From contig OU342630.1 in assembly GCA_910589415.1 (NCBI GenBank), positions 68,754,186-68,818,185 on the forward strand: a DNA stretch of 64,000 nt, written 5' to 3'. The DNA is from Malachius bipustulatus (lineage: Eukaryota; Arthropoda; Insecta; Coleoptera; Melyridae). Below the pieces are notes generated by a model. The model made no database searches and was not told the DNA's origin. It worked only from the letters and a program-made list of their open reading frames with translations. Shown here in pieces: positions 35,532-47,060 of this stretch. Each line of letters opens with the position of its first letter. The stretch's first letter is position 1. Made by a program: the position numbers and the translations under genes.

Positions 35532-35783
35532 TTAACAAATTCTGCTTGTCTCAATTACTCAATTCAATATAATAAGAATATAGACAAATTACTTCAAATT
35601 GTTAATTTGTGGCAAATAGCAATCAATCACTGTTAGTAGTTTTTTAGTTAAATTCACTTCACTTAAATTAAATTTAAATATAAATAATGAAAAATGAAAG
35701 ACAAAGACAGTTTTACAGGTTAGGTTACTTGAAACGTCGCTATCGCTAATGCTAATGCTACTACGCTACACGCTACGCTACGA

Positions 35784-36027
35784 CCATAGAGCAGATAATA
35801 ATAGAGTGTTCGATTACACGTTAGACTGTGGGTAACCTGCGACGGTGGCGACACCCTGGGCTACCGAAGATATCATTGGTAAACGCAGGACATTCAAATT
35901 TAAATTTATACATAATTATTATTAATTGAAAAATTAATTTTACGGTTGAAGTGTCGCTACTCCAACAAATAAACTTCGAGGCATCAATAGGTATAAAACT
36001 TCTTTATTTATAATAGGTACACAATAT
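35784..36027. repeat. dispersed repeat, copy 1 (copy 2 at 45362-45588)
   Basis: From CCATAGAGCA through ACCTGCGACGGTGGCGACAC and AACTTCGAGGCATCAA to GGTACACAATA the sequence is nearly the same in both places. It then diverges at both ends. The length (about 240 bp), the internal AATAAA and the lack of inverted ends suggest a solo LTR or retroposon fragment. The first bases CATAGAG resemble the ends of the 37038-38324 element, which may be coincidence. Confidence 0.7.
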
Positions 36028-37077
36028 ACAGGTCCCAGCTTATACGCTAAGTAAGTATCGGATGTTTGCGGAGTGCGCGCCTCCTCGTGGATTTCTTTCG
36101 CACTTTTGTGCGGCATACTAATCGTTGACAGCTCGTTTTAATAAAATGAAACCTTTCTTAAAATCATTATTTGGAAGTGTATTTCTAGATTTTTTAATTT
36201 ATTATGACTACAATTATTATTAAAAGTCATTTCTAAGCACCCAGTCTCGACTGCTTTCGTTTTAAATCGTTGAGAAATGGGCGAAATCTCATGATGAGTT
36301 TTCACATGAGCGATGTTAGAGAATACGTTTACATGGAACTTTTCTTCAAGGAAACTCTCTTTTAGAAAGACTCCTGGTGCACATAGCACTCATAAAAATG
36401 AAAAACCTATTATTGTCCCATATTGTTCAGGTGATATATTAATTGTTCCATTAAAAAAATATCACCTTTCTTATCAACATAATAAGTTCACATTTCAGCT
36501 CATGTTTTAGGGTTTTTTATTCAGCTTATGTATAATAAGTCGAAGTTTTGAACATATTTTGCAGCTGTAAAGCAGGAAAATGTTACCCTTCGTCTGAAAT
36601 ACAGCTCGAAAAAATTATAGCAGTAGTTATTGTTTGTTAGTATTACATACTCATATGCCTTAAATTATTACTTAAGGTACTCGTGTACAACAAACCCTTC
36701 CCGATTTTTTTTATACCTGAACGACCTCATGTTTGCAATAACAAATACATTAAAATGAATAGCGGGCACGCAGGACTTGCCGCATGAAAGTGTCAAATTT
36801 GCCTACTTGGTGGCGCCACAATAGTTACTTGTTTAGCCTATTCGAAGCGGTCTCTGTAGGCCAAACGATGGACTTTTTCAAAAAACTTTTTGAAAATTCA
36901 AGTACAGAATCACAATGGCCATTCTAAAATTATTTTGGAGTATACAGAGTGTCCCATATGACAGTGGCATATCAAAGTTATGTTTTTTTAAATGGAAAGC
37001 TCCTATGTTATTGCATTTTTAGATCGTTTGTATATGTCATAGAGATAGAATAGAGAGGAGCCGCTATGATCACCTTA

Positions 37078-37776
37078 GGGTAAAAACATAGTAGAACGAC
37101 GAGACTAGAGGCACAGCGACGAGGTAAGCGACGATATAAGCGACGAGACATGAGATATGCACATAGTGAGGAGACAGAAGTTGCGATTTACTGTTTTGAC
37201 TTTTCAAACTCAATTCAGTATGAGCAATGTTCTCCGACAGTGAAGATGAAATTTTATTCGATAATGCCGCGCTTCGCGGGCTTATTGCAATGGGAAGTTT
37301 GGACAGAACTTCTGTTACTTCTGTACATCCTATTAATAAAGTACGCAAACGGTTTGGACAGTACCATACAATATTTTCTGAGCTCAAGCAACACCCAGAC
37401 CGATTTTTTGAATATTTGAGAATGGAAATTGCCACGTTTAACTATAATTATTCCATAATGCACGCCTGTTGAACACGGAGATTATTATTATATTCACTTG
37501 CTCAGCCATTGAGTATGTAGTACGTACACTCTACAAGTCATCAGGTTATTAAATAATTATTTTTTTGACAAATTTTGTCAAAAAAATCAAATTTGTCAAC
37601 GCGACAATAAATGTAATTTTTATCTCGACGCGCATCGCCTCGCTTGTCTCGTCGCTTAGTACTGCGTCAACCGCTTCACTATGTTTGGCTTCATTACCAT
37701 ACAAGATTAAATAAAAGCCGCGTCGCTTACCTCGTTGCTGTGCCTCTAGCCTCGTCGTTCTACTATGTTTTTACCC
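37078..37776. mobile_element. PIF/Harbinger element nested in the preceding one
   Basis: The ends are GGGTAAAAACATAGTAGAAC and its inverse, with inverted similarity through an AGAGGCACAGCGACGAG block. TTA is duplicated outside both ends (37075-37077, 37777-37779). The inside encodes the start of a Harbinger transposase. The element is only 699 bp, so most of the transposase has been deleted. An internal palindrome TGACAAATTTTGTCA lies at about 37567-37581. Confidence 0.85.
37227..37472 (+). pseudogene. Harbinger transposase N-terminal remnant
   Basis: An 81-residue frame, from MFSDSEDEI to YNYSIMHAC, ends at a stop inside the 37078-37776 element. It carries the family signature of insect HARBI1-like transposases: VHPINKVRKRFGQYHTIFSEL followed by PDRFFEYLRMEIATFNY. 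The DDE catalytic domain that should follow is missing, so no active enzyme can be made. Confidence 0.75.
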
Positions 37777-38775
37777 TTATAGTACATTAAAAAACGGCAT
37801 CAGTGGGTGGAGCTTATAGGAGTAACAATATGGCGACTCGACAGGGTCAGACTTAATTTTTGTTTGCAAAATTTTCATAAATAAAAATGTTTCTCACATT
37901 TCATACATATTTTTAACACGTCTTCAGATGGATATTGCAGACCTTTTGTGTTTTTCAAGTCAATAAAAGAATATAAAATATCCGGCAAATAATCATGGTC
38001 ATTTTCAATTTTAGATTTTTAGTGTACTATGCAAGTAGGTACGGTCCTGTATATTGTTGTACTTACCTATGGAATGTTATTCCGGACGTTTTTTTTTTAT
38101 CAGTGCAGTCTCTACTACAGCAGGTACGAACTGCACAAGAAACCATCTTTGGCTTTTCAATTTAACACCAAAGATCTTAAAGACAGTCCTTAAATCAAAT
38201 GAAATTCAATAAAAAGCGTTCACTTATGTCATAACATAAGTTTGACATAAAAGTGGTATCAATATGGCGGACCTGATCCCATTTGTGTCACATCATGTCG
38301 TCTCCTCTCTATTCTATCTCTATGGTATATGTGTATCGTGCGCTTACGCTACGCTACACGATGGAAATGGAACGCAAGAAAATCGAGATTCGAGACTATC
38401 GATGTCGAATCGAGTTATTCGAGTTGAGGTTGACGCTGACAATATATTGACATTGACGATGACGACTAACAGGGTCGTTTTTGACTGATGCGCTTAATTA
38501 GCTGCGCTCTGGTTTCAAACATTTCATTTTTTTGTTAAAGTAATGACGTCACGCAATAAAACGCTTCAACCAGTTTGATTGTGGTTTGAACCAATTTTCT
38601 CGACCGCGGTCAGTATAGCATTTTGAGACAGGAGGAAGGGTAGTTTGACAGCTCAGCGGGGATAGCTGACCCAAAGATGTTTAAGTTTAAAGTTTTATTT
38701 TTGTTTACGATGTATACATTCATACCGTGGCAGTGGCTACATAAAAAATATAAAAGGCTCATCAAGGTCTTAATA

Positions 38776-39021
38776 GACGCCGACAGTGATGACGTCAGTG
38801 GGCGGGGCCAACGGCCAGGGTTCCATACAAACAAACGTTTGACGTTTACAGGTTTGCCAGCTCTGATGGAAGTTGTCTCGTCAAACATCAAAGCTCTTAA
38901 TGAGACTTCAAGAAACTTCAAGAAAAAACACGACAACTGACAACAATGACCACGTGAAGGGTTTGTTTGTATGGAACCAGAACCGCTTAGCCCCGCCCTG
39001 TGACGTCACACTGACGGCGTC
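38776..39021. mobile_element. 246-bp MITE with CRE and GC-box in its ends
   Basis: The inverted ends share about 60 bases with a few mismatches: GACGCCG..., TGACGTCA (38790-38797 and 39001-39008), GGGCGGGGC, and CCATACAAACAAAC. TA sits just outside each end. No coding sequence. The GC-rich arms stand out against the AT-rich surroundings. Confidence 0.8.
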
Positions 39022-39344
39022 TATAGGCTGTTATGAAACTGTCAAGTATTAAGTTATACTGCAGGATGGCCGTTTATTTCCTTATTTTAAAATTACTGTG
39101 ATCCGGTCGAATTTGATGATTAAACAGGAATTCATTGTTTGCGCGCGCCTTATGCATTTCTAGCTACAATAGTTAGAAGACAAAATGTCAAAATACTACC
39201 AACTTTAGTTAATTTAATTTAATACTAATTCATGTAATACAACCTTTGAAAAAATAACATCTCGAAATCCTACACGTTTCAAGCAGTTTAAGGTTTATAA
39301 ATGGCGGCGGTTTATAAATTTTGCTTGTGATAAACATAACCTAA

Positions 39345-40047
39345 CTTATTATCTCTATAACAAACTTGACAGATGGTAGGTTGCTTGATTTTAAACATAT
39401 TTTTTTTAATAAACATGGGTCCGATTCGTTTTTGTTTAGAAGTTACAAGCATTGATTTAACCTTTATTAACAATCAACAATAAAAATTTAAATTAAAAAA
39501 TGATAATCACAAAACTTAAGACTATAAAAATTGTTCGAAATGTCCACCCTCAGCTTGAATGCAAGCCTCACACATCGACGAACTAAAGATTCGGTCACTC
39601 GAAGAATGAGATTTGGATCATTTCTTATTTGGTTAGCTGCATCTTGAATTCTTTCAAGTAACTGCTGATGGGTAGTGATTTCAACATGGTAGACCAGCTG
39701 CTTCGTGTGTCCCCATAAATAAAAATCCAGAGGATTCAGATCGGGAGAACGAGGTGGCCATGATATTGGACCTCCTTGACCTATCCATTTATTCGGGAAA
39801 TGTTCATTTAGCCAAGCAGCAACTTGTCTTCCTCTATGTGGTGGTGCACCGTCATGCTGATACCACATATTTTGAATAATATTGAGTTGCACGTCATCAA
39901 TAAACTCTAAAAGGTCGTGTTCTCTAAATGCTTGTAACTTCTAAACAAAAACGAATTGGACCCATGTTTATTAAAAAAAAAAATATGTTTAAAATCAAGC
40001 AACCTACCATCTGTCAAAGTTTGTCATAGAGCTTGTAGAACACCCTG
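39345..40047 (-). mobile_element. IS630-Tc1-mariner element with internal deletion
   Basis: Inverted arms at about 39345-39450 and 39925-40047 share GACAGATGGTAGGTTGCTTG, AATAAACATGGGTCC and GAAGTTACAAGCATT. The right end reads CACCCTG followed by TA. The left end has lost its last 15 or so bases. Between the arms is the end of a transposase gene on the minus strand. A relative of this family, also interrupted, is at about 57355-58385. Confidence 0.75.
39488..39892 (-). pseudogene. mariner-like transposase C-terminal fragment
   Basis: The 134-residue frame shows the second and third acidic positions of a DDE/D catalytic core: QHDGAPPHRG and then PPRSPDLNPLDFYLWG, spaced as in insect Tc1/mariner-type transposases. 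The DNA-binding domain and first catalytic aspartate are absent owing to the internal deletion. Copies of this transposase type are common in insect genomes. It cannot be functional as it stands. Confidence 0.82.
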
Positions 40048-40538
40048 TATAAATCAATAGAATGAAAGTGTTTCAATACTAACGAGTAACGACCAATTAA
40101 AGCATAAAATTACTTAAATAAAATAAAAATTAGGTGTAGATTGCAGCACATTTTTCTTTACATAACAAGAAAATTTGACCTGTTTTCCCTTTTCAGTAAT
40201 TAGGTAATTTATTTATCGTTATTGGAATTGTTACTTGCCAAATGATGGTTGGAACTTTTTCTTGAAATTACCACAAAACCGAAATTAAGAATTATCGTAA
40301 TCGGAAAATTGCTTGCAACATTATTTTGGAGAAGCATCTCATCAAATTCAGAATCGAATTAAATTTAAAATTATCCGAAAATCAAAAAGTAATTAAAAAA
40401 AAGTCTTTCTGCCATTGCATTGTCCTCCTGGTTGCTCAACTTTTTCCCAATCTAACCGACTCTGTATCTGCTACGGTTTCTGAGATACCCATGCTGTTAA
40501 TTCTTATCTTGGACACAATATACGTATATACGAGTATA

Positions 40539-41074
40539 CAGGGTGAGTGACTTTATTGCAGCATGACTTTAACAGTTTGAAGATGATTTTTTAAAATGAA
40601 AATTTTATAATAAGAAATATCCGTGAGAGCTTCGTCTTTGAGATACAGGGTGTGAAAATTTTACATTTTCTTTCAAATTTTCTCCCAGAATTTTTAAAAG
40701 AATGATTTGAAATTTGGTACACCTGTTACACTTTTTAAACTCAATATTTAGGGCTGTTAACCATTTTTCAACACCGACAGGGTGATACACTTTTGGTGGT
40801 CTGACATTATGTAGGTACCTAACACTATCTCGATTTTTTTTGCTTGCCGCCTCTGCTCTCTACTCCCTATAGTAAACAGAGAATGCGAATAATTGTTCAC
40901 TAGAGAGTAGAGAGCAGAGGCGAAACGCAAAAAATTCGAGTCAATTAATTATTTTAAAAATTCCGGGAGAAAATTTGAGAAAGAAAACCAAAAAAATGTA
41001 AAACTTTCACACCCTGTACCTCAGAAACGTTAATTGTCGTTAAAAGTCCTGCTACAAAAAACTGACTCACCCTA
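40539..41074. mobile_element. Tc1/mariner-type inverted-repeat element
   Basis: The left end CAGGGTGAGTGACTTTATTG pairs imperfectly with the right end (inverse of TAGGGTGAGTCAGTTTTTTG), with TA outside each. The inner match continues at imperfect positions (TACAGGGTGTGAAA, TTTCTCCCGGAATTTTTAAA type). A second, central inverted pair, CTCTGCTCTCTACTC and its inverse, lies at 40851-40919. The 55930-56185 element has the same ends. Confidence 0.7.
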
Positions 41075-41220
41075 TATAAAGAGTATATAATATAAAGTGA
41101 GCCAAAGAAAAACTATTTGTTATCCTATAAAAACTATGTTATCCTTCATAATTGCGTAAATTTTTATTTTGTTTTTTTTCTTTTGTTACTATAAGAAATT
41201 GTTATTTCAAGATACCATAT

Positions 41221-41298
41221 TGTATCTATTTTCGTATGTAGTCCTGTAAATGGGTGTTCCTGTTGGGCTAATAAAGATTATTATTATTATTATTATTT
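41221..41298 (+). mobile_element. non-LTR retrotransposon 3' end
   Basis: GTCCTGTAAATGGGTGTTCC, TGTTGG and AATAAAGATTATTATT repeat the 3' end of the reverse-transcriptase element at 52495-53671. The ATT run is the tail. Only this short 5'-truncated piece is recognisable. Confidence 0.6.
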
Positions 41299-41491
41299 AA
41301 TTGACACCGTCCCCAGGAAAACATTTTTGACTATTGTTTTATTATAAATTTATTTCAATTATCGATTGATACAAAAAAGGACACTCCAAATATTTCAGTT
41401 TGTCTTCTTTCTTATTAATGTTCATTTTTTGGTAACAGTAACAGTGAGAACACTCTTCACAGTTCAGTTGCAAGTTGTATCTTGGTACTTG

Positions 41492-43014
41492 TTAGTTTCT
41501 TCTGATTGAGTGAATGGACAAATGTTGGACGAGGTTTTTCTTTCCTTTTGTTTCATACTGACATTCAGCACATTTTTTGTACACATCAGCTTTTTAGGAA
41601 TGTTTACGTTTAAAATGTTTGGTCAAATCGCCTTTAATTCTTGTTTCATATGAGCATTCCTCACATTTGTACATTTCGGCCTCTTTGGAATGTTTACGTT
41701 TATAATGTTTGGTCAAATAATACATTGCAACTTTTGTCTCATATGAGCATTCCTGACATTTGTACATTTTGGTCTCTTTGGAATGTTTACGTTTGTAATG
41801 TTTGGTCAAATTGCCGTTAATTCTTGTTTCATATGAGCATTCCTCACATTTGTACATTTCGGCCTCTTTGGAATGTTTACGTTTATAATGTTTGGTCAAA
41901 TACATTGCAACTTTTGTCTCATATGAGCATTCCTGACATTTGTACATTTCGGTCTCTTTGGAATGTTTACGTTTGTAATGTTTGGTCAAATTGCCGTTAA
42001 TTCTTGTTTCATATGAATATTCCTCACATTTGTACATTTCGGCTTCTTTGGAATGTTTACATTTATAATGTTCGGTCAAAGCATATTTATATCTTGTTTC
42101 ATATGAACATTCCTCACATTTGTACATTTCGGCCTCTTTGGAATGTTTATATTTATAATGTGAGGTCAAAGCAAATTTATATCTTGTTCCAAATGAACAT
42201 TCCTCACATTTGTACATTTCGGCCTCTTTGGAATGTTTATATTTATAATGTTTGGTCAAATCGCCTTTAATTCTTGTTCCATATGAACATTCCTCACATT
42301 TGTACATTTCGGCCTCTTTGGAATGTTTATATTTATAATGTCGGCCCAAATACATTGCAACTTTTGTCTCATATGAGCATTCCTGACATTTGTACATTTC
42401 GGTCTCTTTGGAATGTTTACGTTTGTAATGATTGGTCAAATTGCCTTTAATTCTTGTTTCATATGAGCATTCCTCACATTTGTACATTTCGGCCTCTTTG
42501 GGATGTTTCCGTTTATAATGTTTGATAAATAAGGTCTCCAGTTTGTTTTGTAAAGACAATGGGCACAATTATACTTCAACTCTCCTCCTCTCTTACTTCC
42601 AGAAGATTGTGCCTGAAGTGCCTCACTTTCTTGAACGGACTCACACCGATCGGGTCCACTGCTCTTGACAATTCCAAGGATATGACGAAGACTCCCGGTC
42701 AGCTGTTCCCAGCCCGGTTTGTGGTCCTCAATGTCAATCTCTTCTTTCAAGGCCGACGTCCACGAGTCTTCGGGTTCATGTTTTATTGGAACAGGTGTCT
42801 CAAAAGTGTTTTCAAAATTATTTAGTTCAGAAGACAGCTTAGCATCGTTTTGTTCATCTTCACACTTCAATTTCGCCGAGATTAGTAGCAAGGCGTTTTT
42901 CTCCTCGGACTCCATAAACTGATCATCATCTGAGGCTTCCATTTTGATAATAGTTTTCTCTGTCTGCTGATGTTGAAGGGGACAATAATAATTGTTGCCC
43001 TCATTTAAACTCAT
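41492..43014 (-). pseudogene. tandem C2H2 zinc-finger gene with frameshift and stop
   Basis: The minus-strand gene starts at ATG 43014 (MSLNEGNNYYCPLQHQ) with an acidic, finger-free region of about 140 residues and then a first finger, YNCAHCLYKTNWRPYL. There the frame is lost: compared with the equivalent bases of the other fingers, one base is missing near 42526. In the next frame ten C2H2 fingers follow, built on YKCEECSYETRIKGNLTKH with an HSKEAEM linker, an 84-bp unit. One finger has Tyr for its second Cys (about 42023). After the tenth, TAA (41594-41596) stands where the linker lysine AAA is expected; an in-frame twelfth finger and a final stop at 41492 lie beyond it. It was probably a DNA-binding regulator. 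Two lesions favour a pseudogene, though the array itself stays open. Confidence 0.8.
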
Positions 43015-43417
43015 GATGTTAACTATAACTAATAAGCTTATACTTTTCTTTGAAAATGCGGCTGTTGTTGCTTAATGCTCAACTCAAATTCACAATTTCA
43101 CAATCTAATAATAATGTGCTAGCTTATTATTAGCTGCCTAGCTATATAACCTTACACCAAATACACTAGACTATTAATACGTCCAACTCCGGCAATTTTA
43201 CATGCATTTCGAAGGCAGCCGCTGTGGCAGCGCCATTTAGTGTCGCGAGTTGTAACTAACACACTGCACCATAGTGATGTGCAACAGATAACAGTATCGA
43301 GTAGATATTGATACATTAGTCACAAGTATCTGATACGTTGAGTTGATTACTTGATTACTTTTGCTTGCTTGATACTTAATCATTATACCCAGACCCCGGA
43401 CCCGATATTTCTCTAAT

Positions 43418-43580
43418 GTCCGTATTCATCAAACTTCAAAATATAACTCTGGGGTTATATTTTGAATTTTCTGACAGCTGATTGGTCTAATGCTCAAACC
43501 CTACGAACGCTACGAATTTTAAACCAATGGCATGTTCTAAAATATAACCCCAGGGGTTATATTTATTGATGAATACGGGC
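43418..43580. mobile_element. 163-bp palindromic MITE
   Basis: The ends CCGTATTCATCAA and the inverse are followed by repeats of an inverted AATATAACCCC(A/T)GGGGTTATATT block on both sides. The centre contains CTGACAGCTGATTGG. No coding sequence; target duplication uncertain. Confidence 0.65.
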
Positions 43581-44324
43581 CTATGGGATCGTTGAGTACC
43601 TACTGACTAGTTATGCAAGGCTACTTCGGTCCTCTGAAAAAATTAAAAAAAGTAAAAATTTCAAGCCAGAAAACAAAAAAGGAATAATTATTATAGGTAT
43701 ACTTGACTCTTTAAAAATTATAAGTAATAACATAATAATTATCAAATAAAAATGTAAATATGTAACTGTATTACATATAATGAAAAAGTACTTGAGATGG
43801 AATGTGAAATAAGCAAAAAAAAAATTTTTTCATTTACTTCAGTCTTGTAAGAAAAAAAAAATGAAGATACCTACATAGGTATACGTACCGAACCGAAGTA
43901 CGGACAGAGATGCAATACAAGATACAAGGCCATATGGGCTAAAACATCACGTGGAACAAGGAACTTATGATTATACATAATTCAGTTCCAGCACTCCAGG
44001 AGCAGGAGTTTATAGTAGAGATACCGTTCCGAGGGTCAGGGTATGCGTGTCGCGATTACGGCTCCGCTCCAGTCGGCGATGTGGCTATGGCTAAACAGTT
44101 CCAAAATACCGGTACATATTTTGTCGCGGTACCAGTTGGATTGGAACGGTCGTACTCTTCGGTAACAGTATTTCCCATCTCTATTCCGGGCCCAGTAGAA
44201 CAACTGTAGCGGTCCTCGAGCCGCCAGGTTCGCTAGCGTCGCCTCGCTGCCGGTTTTCAGTCGAAGTTGGACGTATTATAGTCTAGCGTATTTGCTTACA
44301 CTCAATGATATAATATTAACCTTA

Positions 44325-45278
44325 GGGCCGGTTGTTCAATCGCGAGCTAAGCCGAGGCTTAGTTGAACCGAAGCTTAACTAAACTCGGGCTTATCTTCGA
44401 GCCGCGTTGTACAAGTGCAATTGGTGCTAAGCTTAGCTAAGCCAGAGACAACAACGTTTTTAACGAGGTAGTAGTAGAACTTAGCACACGCACATGCTCA
44501 GAGCGTCGACAAACTGACATTTGATACTTCTTTATATTATAGCCGCAAAATTTTAAATTCGCGTTCGCGAACTCCTCATTTTCATATAGGTAGTATTATA
44601 AGATCTTAGTTCGTAACGTAACTGAGTAAACTGACCTAATATGGATATAAGAGATCATGGGGTGTCTTAAATCAGCGATGATGAGGATCGTGCTACAGGC
44701 TGATATATATATATAATATAAAATAATAAATTAAATAAATAAACAGAAACTTATCCGAGATTTTTATATCAATAATGAACTAGAAAACTGAAATGGCATG
44801 GGTCGCAACGCAACGCAACGCAAGCCAAGACTCACAGGCCCGGTTGTTCAAACGTAAATAAAAAAAAATTCAGATAGGTAGGTAATTACTGATTTTAAAA
44901 TGCCCTGTATTATGAGAATATTGGTCTGATGTTGTCGAAAATAAATTCTGCTTCCTTTAAGAAGAAATAATTATACTGATTAAAAATACAAGATAATTAA
45001 ATATATTCGCCGTATTTTCAAAATTTGCAATTTAAAATCAATAATTATCTCAAAATTTTCAATTTACGTTTGAACAACCGGCCCACATGTCTCATATACA
45101 GGTTATGTTGACGTTGAGCTCGGCTTAAGCGCCGGATATTGACGGTTTAACCTGAACCGTCCTTAAACCACGCACTGACAGTTAAACTTCTATTGTACAA
45201 CCCAAATTTGAGGCCAAGCCAGGTTTAACACGAGCTCAGAGTTAAGCCGCTGCTGAACCCCGAATGTACAACCGGCCC
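44325..45278. mobile_element. Harbinger-type MITE of GGGCCGGTTG family, interrupted
   Basis: The left end GGGCCGGTTGTTCAA (after TTA at 44322-44324) is mirrored at the right by TGTACAACCGGCCC (ending 45278). The right flank is AGA and not TTA, so the ends are only partly preserved. Inner sequence has several degenerate inverted motifs of the AAGCTTAG/CTAAGC kind. A smaller member of the same family (44837-45084) sits inside it. Confidence 0.6.
44837..45084. mobile_element. GGGCCGGTTG-family MITE nested in a relative
   Basis: Ends GGCCCGGTTGTTCAAACGTA and the inverse of GGGCCGGTTGTTCAAACGTA, with ACA repeated just outside (44834-44836, 45085-45087). The interior includes ACTGATTTTAAAATGCCCTG, shared with 19078-19314 and 58576-58814, so it is a close sister of those copies. 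Confidence 0.75.
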
Positions 45279-45361
45279 AGAGGTTAGTATATCATTGCTT
45301 ACACTAACTAGCGAGTAGCGACTGCGACTGCTACACGTACACGCTACCGCTGCGCTACGAC

Positions 45362-45588
45362 CATAGAGCAAGATAATAAGGATAATAGAGTAGCTTAGAC
45401 TCTGGATAACCTGCGACGGTGGCGACACCCTGGGCTACCGGAGATATCATTGATAAACGCGGGACATTTAAATTTATGCATAATTATTTTTTTTTAAATT
45501 AATTTTACGGTTGAAGTGTCGCCACTCCAACAAATAAACTTCGAGGCATCAATATAAAACTTCTTTATTCTTAATAGGTACACAATAT
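45362..45588. repeat. dispersed repeat, copy 2
   Basis: This is the second copy of the 35784-36027 repeat: CATAGAGCAAGATAATAAGG, then ACCTGCGACGGTGGCGACAC, AACTTCGAGGCATCAATA and GGTACACAATA. It lies about 80 bp downstream of the nested Harbinger MITEs. Confidence 0.7.
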
Positions 45589-47060
45589 TATACGAGTATA
45601 CTAATAATTGCAACAAGTGCTTTCTGCAAAATTTTCCTCACATAAATACAGGTCCAGTTTTCACAGAAGATGCTTTCATTTTCATAAACCGCAGTTTTCT
45701 CAACGTGGAAAGACTTTTCCAGGAAAAAGAAAAAGAAATTTGCTTTGTAATAATAATTATTGTTCTTAAAATCTTTAACATAAAAGGCATTCCAGCCATT
45801 CTCTGCTGGATCGTGCACCGCAGACGCCGTCGCTTGGTTGAGATGCTGCAGACGAGTAGACGTCGTGTATACCTATAGCTACGATCCACCGAAAAATCAC
45901 GTAACTGATGGGTACTCTTCAAGAGGAAAGCCGAAAACAAAGGATCTCTCTGATAAAAAAAATAAATAAATTTTTATGATTAATTAGTTTCGAGTGAAGC
46001 AGCAAGGCGTTTTAAAGTAAAACTCCAAGAGTCAGAAGGAGATTTATACTTCTACAGAGGATTATCTCTTATTTTCAAAAATTACGAAAAAATTTACGCA
46101 TCGTCAGGAGACAAAAATTAGCAACTTTAGGTATGTCTTATAAACTTCTTCTTCATTATTGCTTCCTTCTCTTGTAAAAAATATGAAGACAAAAGAATTC
46201 ATAGACCTTCATTTGATGCTTTGACTGAGAAGAAAGAGTTTTACAGAGAAACTCCAAAAAACAAAAAATACTTATTTTTATCAAAGAATATGCCTGATTT
46301 TTCAGAATTTTTTGGCAACAAATAAGCGGCCCATTATTTGAGTCCCGCGGCCACGTGAACTTCTTTACTTAATAAAATGCCCAATAGTAATGTACCAAAC
46401 TAAATAAGTATAAACACAGAAAATAACACTCCGTATCACATCAGAATCTCAACAACTCAAAAGATTTGTATTCGCTTGTGTACCTTCTAATAAGTGTTTT
46501 AATGCATTTTTTCTGGGGTTTTGTATTCATAATTTTGATAAATCCATCGTTGTGATTAGAACTGCTTTTAAACCAAGACACAGACAGAATGGGGTTCCTA
46601 AAACAATTTTTTCGCATTCAGAAAGAGTTTTTTCGATTTTTAAAAATAATTTTTACACTTGCAACAACAGCATGAAGCAGCATTGCACTTTACTTTTCAA
46701 AAAGTCAACGCATATGCGCAAGTTGTACGCTATACTGTTATTAATTGGGTAAAAGGTATTATAAATTATATTTAGTACTTTAAAGGTAAAGTTTTATTTA
46801 TCTAAACTTTATTATTAGTTTGATAAAATACTCAAATTAAATAAATCATTTTACATAATAATTACAAAACTATACGTCAGATTATGTCAAACTGAGAATT
46901 TAGATCTAAAGGCAGCTTCATTTTAGTTTAGAAATGGTCCGCAATGCGCGTTGCGCTACCGGAAGGCGCGTGAACAGTGAACTAATGGGTACGTTCACCT
47001 GACGTCAACTGTTGAATAGCAGCGCAAAACGGTTGAGTCAAATACCTTAAAATATTAATA

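Larger units (their letters stand above)
37038..38324. mobile_element. DNA element with 23-bp inverted ends and 8-bp TSD
   Basis: The left end CATAGAGATAGAATAGAGAG is matched inverted at the right end, 23 bases in total. GTATATGT is a perfect 8-bp direct repeat at 37030-37037 and 38325-38332. Eight-base duplications and CA-starting ends are found in the P superfamily; hAT also gives 8 bp but usually with other terminal bases. About 700 bp of the interior is a second, inserted Harbinger-type element (37078-37776). The remaining 590 bp has no transposase motif, so it is non-autonomous. Confidence 0.82.
35532..41491. other. intergenic region dense in DNA transposons
   Basis: No intact cellular gene is visible. 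Identified parts are listed separately: a dispersed repeat (35784-36027), a nested pair of DNA elements (37038-38324), a GC-box MITE (38776-39021), a mariner-like relic (39345-40047), an inverted-repeat element (40539-41074) and a retrotransposon 3' end (41221-41298). The parts at 36.0-37.0 and 38.3-38.7 kb are AT-rich and unidentified. Confidence 0.65.

Noticed and set aside
41690..42500. Regularly spaced 84-bp repeats resembling a CRISPR array
   Set aside because: The repeats encode C2H2 zinc fingers with no variable spacers, in an insect genome.
43967..44209. 80-residue GC-richer open frame
   Set aside because: No recognisable motif, no splice context, and it lies among transposon remnants.
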